This document shows, piece by piece, positions 20,936 through 21,574 of a DNA stretch of 21,574 nt. The stretch covers positions 16,539 through 38,112 of the forward strand of contig DFFM01000020.1 of assembly GCA_002369515.1 (NCBI GenBank), written 5' to 3'. This DNA comes from Prevotella sp. UBA3776 (lineage in GTDB: Bacteria; Bacteroidota; Bacteroidia; Bacteroidales; Bacteroidaceae). Below the pieces are notes generated by a model. The model ran no database searches, was not told the DNA's origin, and saw only the letters and a list, made by a program, of their open reading frames with translations. The translations under genes were made by a program, and so were the position numbers. Each line of letters begins with the position of its first letter. Positions within the stretch are counted from its first letter, which is position 1.

Positions 20936-21246
20936 TTTCACGCAGAGGAATCTTATTTCACGCAGAGGCGCAGAGGAAAAAGAGGAAACAGAGGAGAAAG
21001 GAAAAACGGAGGAAAAAGAGTTTTCCTCTCAAATCTCTCACCGTTTCTCAAAACCCACTCTTTTTCTCAAAAAAACTCTTTTTTCTCAAAGATTCCTCTC
21101 CTGTCCCTCAAAAAATCTCCTGTCCCTCTAAAAACTTTCTCTGTTTCTCCCAAACCCTCAGCGCCTCAGCGTGAAAAAAATCCCCTGCGTAAAAAAAAAC
21201 TGCGTGAAATAAGAATCCCCTGCGTGAAACACCCCCTCTGCGTGAA
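20936..21246. repeat. TTTCACGCAGAGG repeats in inverted arrangement
   Basis: Plus-orientation copies at 20936-20948 and 20956-20968 face minus-orientation copies at about 21164-21176, 21200-21209, 21218-21229 and 21234-21246. Between them lie runs of GAGGAAA and their complements TTTCTC/CCTCTC. The whole can fold back on itself. The segment 21084-21176 is the right copy of the block at 20325-20440. Confidence 0.8.
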
Positions 21247-21280
21247 AAAAAATGGCTGCGCCTGAAGAGGCGCAGCCATT
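21244..21280 (-). terminator. Intrinsic terminator of pckA
   Basis: AATGGCTGCGCCT (21251-21263) and AGGCGCAGCCATT (21268-21280) form a perfect 13-bp stem with a 4-nt loop. On the minus strand a run of Ts follows at once. It starts 26 bases past the pckA stop at 21306, a textbook Rho-independent terminator. Confidence 0.95.
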
Positions 21281-21305
21281 ATCATGTTGATTCAAAGGTC
21301 AATTC

Positions 21306-21574
21306 TTACAGTTTCGGTCCGGCAGCCACGAGAGCCTTGCCAGCCTCGTTGCCTTCGTACTTCTTGAAGTTCTTGATGAAGCGGGCAGCCAGGTCCTTGG
21401 CCTTCTCGTCCCACTCAGCGCGGTTCTGATAAGTGTCGCGCGGATCGAGGATGCCCCATGCCACGCCGTCGAGTTCGGTGGGCACTTCGAAGTCGAAGTA
21501 AGGAATCTTCTTGGTGGGAGCCTTCAGGATGGCACCGCCCAAGATGGCGTCGATGATACCGCGGGTATCCTTGA
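21306..21574 (-). CDS. pckA: Phosphoenolpyruvate carboxykinase (ATP), C-terminal part (cut by window edge)
   Basis: The minus strand at the right edge encodes about 89 C-terminal residues: [20 protein letters not shown], then [40 protein letters not shown] and the ending [12 protein letters not shown]. The [20 protein letters not shown]-like segment and the ALVAAGPKL terminus are nearly identical to known ATP-dependent PckA enzymes, including E. coli. The enzyme interconverts oxaloacetate plus ATP with phosphoenolpyruvate plus CO2; in fermentative Bacteroidales it usually runs toward oxaloacetate on the route to succinate. The upstream part, with the P-loop and metal site, is outside the window. 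Termination is at the hairpin 21244-21280. Confidence 0.95.
   Translation of the reverse strand, partial: KDTRGIIDAILGGAILKAPTKKIPYFDFEVPTELDGVAWGILDPRDTYQNRAEWDEKAKDLAARFIKNFKKYEGNEAGKALVAAGPKL

Larger units (their letters stand above)
20162..21243. other. Repeat-rich intergenic region of about 1.1 kb
   Basis: No gene is supported here. It holds the TTTCACGCAGAGG direct repeats (20251-20337), a purine-rich block matched in inverted orientation at 21084-21176, the 17-mer shared with the palindrome at 8119-8135, dispersed element copy 2 (20520-20707), the 21-bp-phased array (20776-20875), and a second set of TTTCACGCAGAGG repeats in both orientations. Open frames that cross it are built of repeat sequence and lack any family feature. 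Confidence 0.75.

Noticed and set aside
20325..21176. Terminal inverted repeats of a transposon
   Set aside because: No transposase gene or target duplication between or beside them; the repeats are internal words rather than defined ends.

Overview
This window looks like chromosomal DNA of a Bacteroidales bacterium, most likely a Prevotella-type genome. That inference rests on three things: GC-rich housekeeping genes, several promoters of the Bacteroidetes form (TTTG or TTG, about 19 nt, then TAnnTTTG), and families typical of the group (DUF6089 and DUF6242 proteins, OmpH/Skp paralogs beside bamA and murI, LolC/E-type permease). No rRNA, tRNA, transposase or CRISPR was seen. Most genes are ordinary core genes; the unusual content is in the intergenic DNA.

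Layout. 1-317: 5' part of metK (minus). 532-1530: a beta-propeller protein of the GINT1-N type. 1729-4545: an exported M16 zinc peptidase. 4715-5420: a two-gene DUF2975 membrane protein / XRE regulator operon whose leader begins with a large nested palindrome. 5763-6677: a XerD-type recombinase, divergent from aroQ (6794-7216). 7388-8020: an O-methyltransferase. 8157-8899: an AT-rich MNT/HEPN pair (type VII toxin-antitoxin-like) lying between two structured palindromic elements. 9245-10829: rbfA followed by a LolC/E-type permease. 11209-19814 (minus): an envelope-biogenesis block that reads DUF6242 lipoprotein, DUF6089 protein, uppS, bamA, three skp/ompH paralogs, murI. UppS makes the lipid carrier, BamA and the Skp-like proteins place outer-membrane proteins, and MurI makes D-glutamate for peptidoglycan. 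19979-20074: a probable unannotated 31-residue membrane microprotein with its own promoter and terminator. 20162-21243: about 1.1 kb of non-coding repeat DNA. 21306-21574: the 3' end of pckA (minus) with a canonical terminator.

Repeats. Six arrays of the heptamer GAGTTAG/CTAACTC sit next to genes and in three cases supply the stop codon. There is a 9-bp CTATAGNNN minisatellite, a dispersed element present as an inverted pair (11035-11189 and 20520-20707, sharing 47 identical bp), inverted TTTCACGCAGAGG repeat blocks, a 21-bp-phased TTATTGTCGGGAGAT array, and several long intergenic hairpins. The best candidates for something undescribed are the microprotein gene, the nested palindrome in the DUF2975/XRE leader, the heptamer arrays as stop-codon cassettes, and the palindrome-bounded MNT/HEPN islet.
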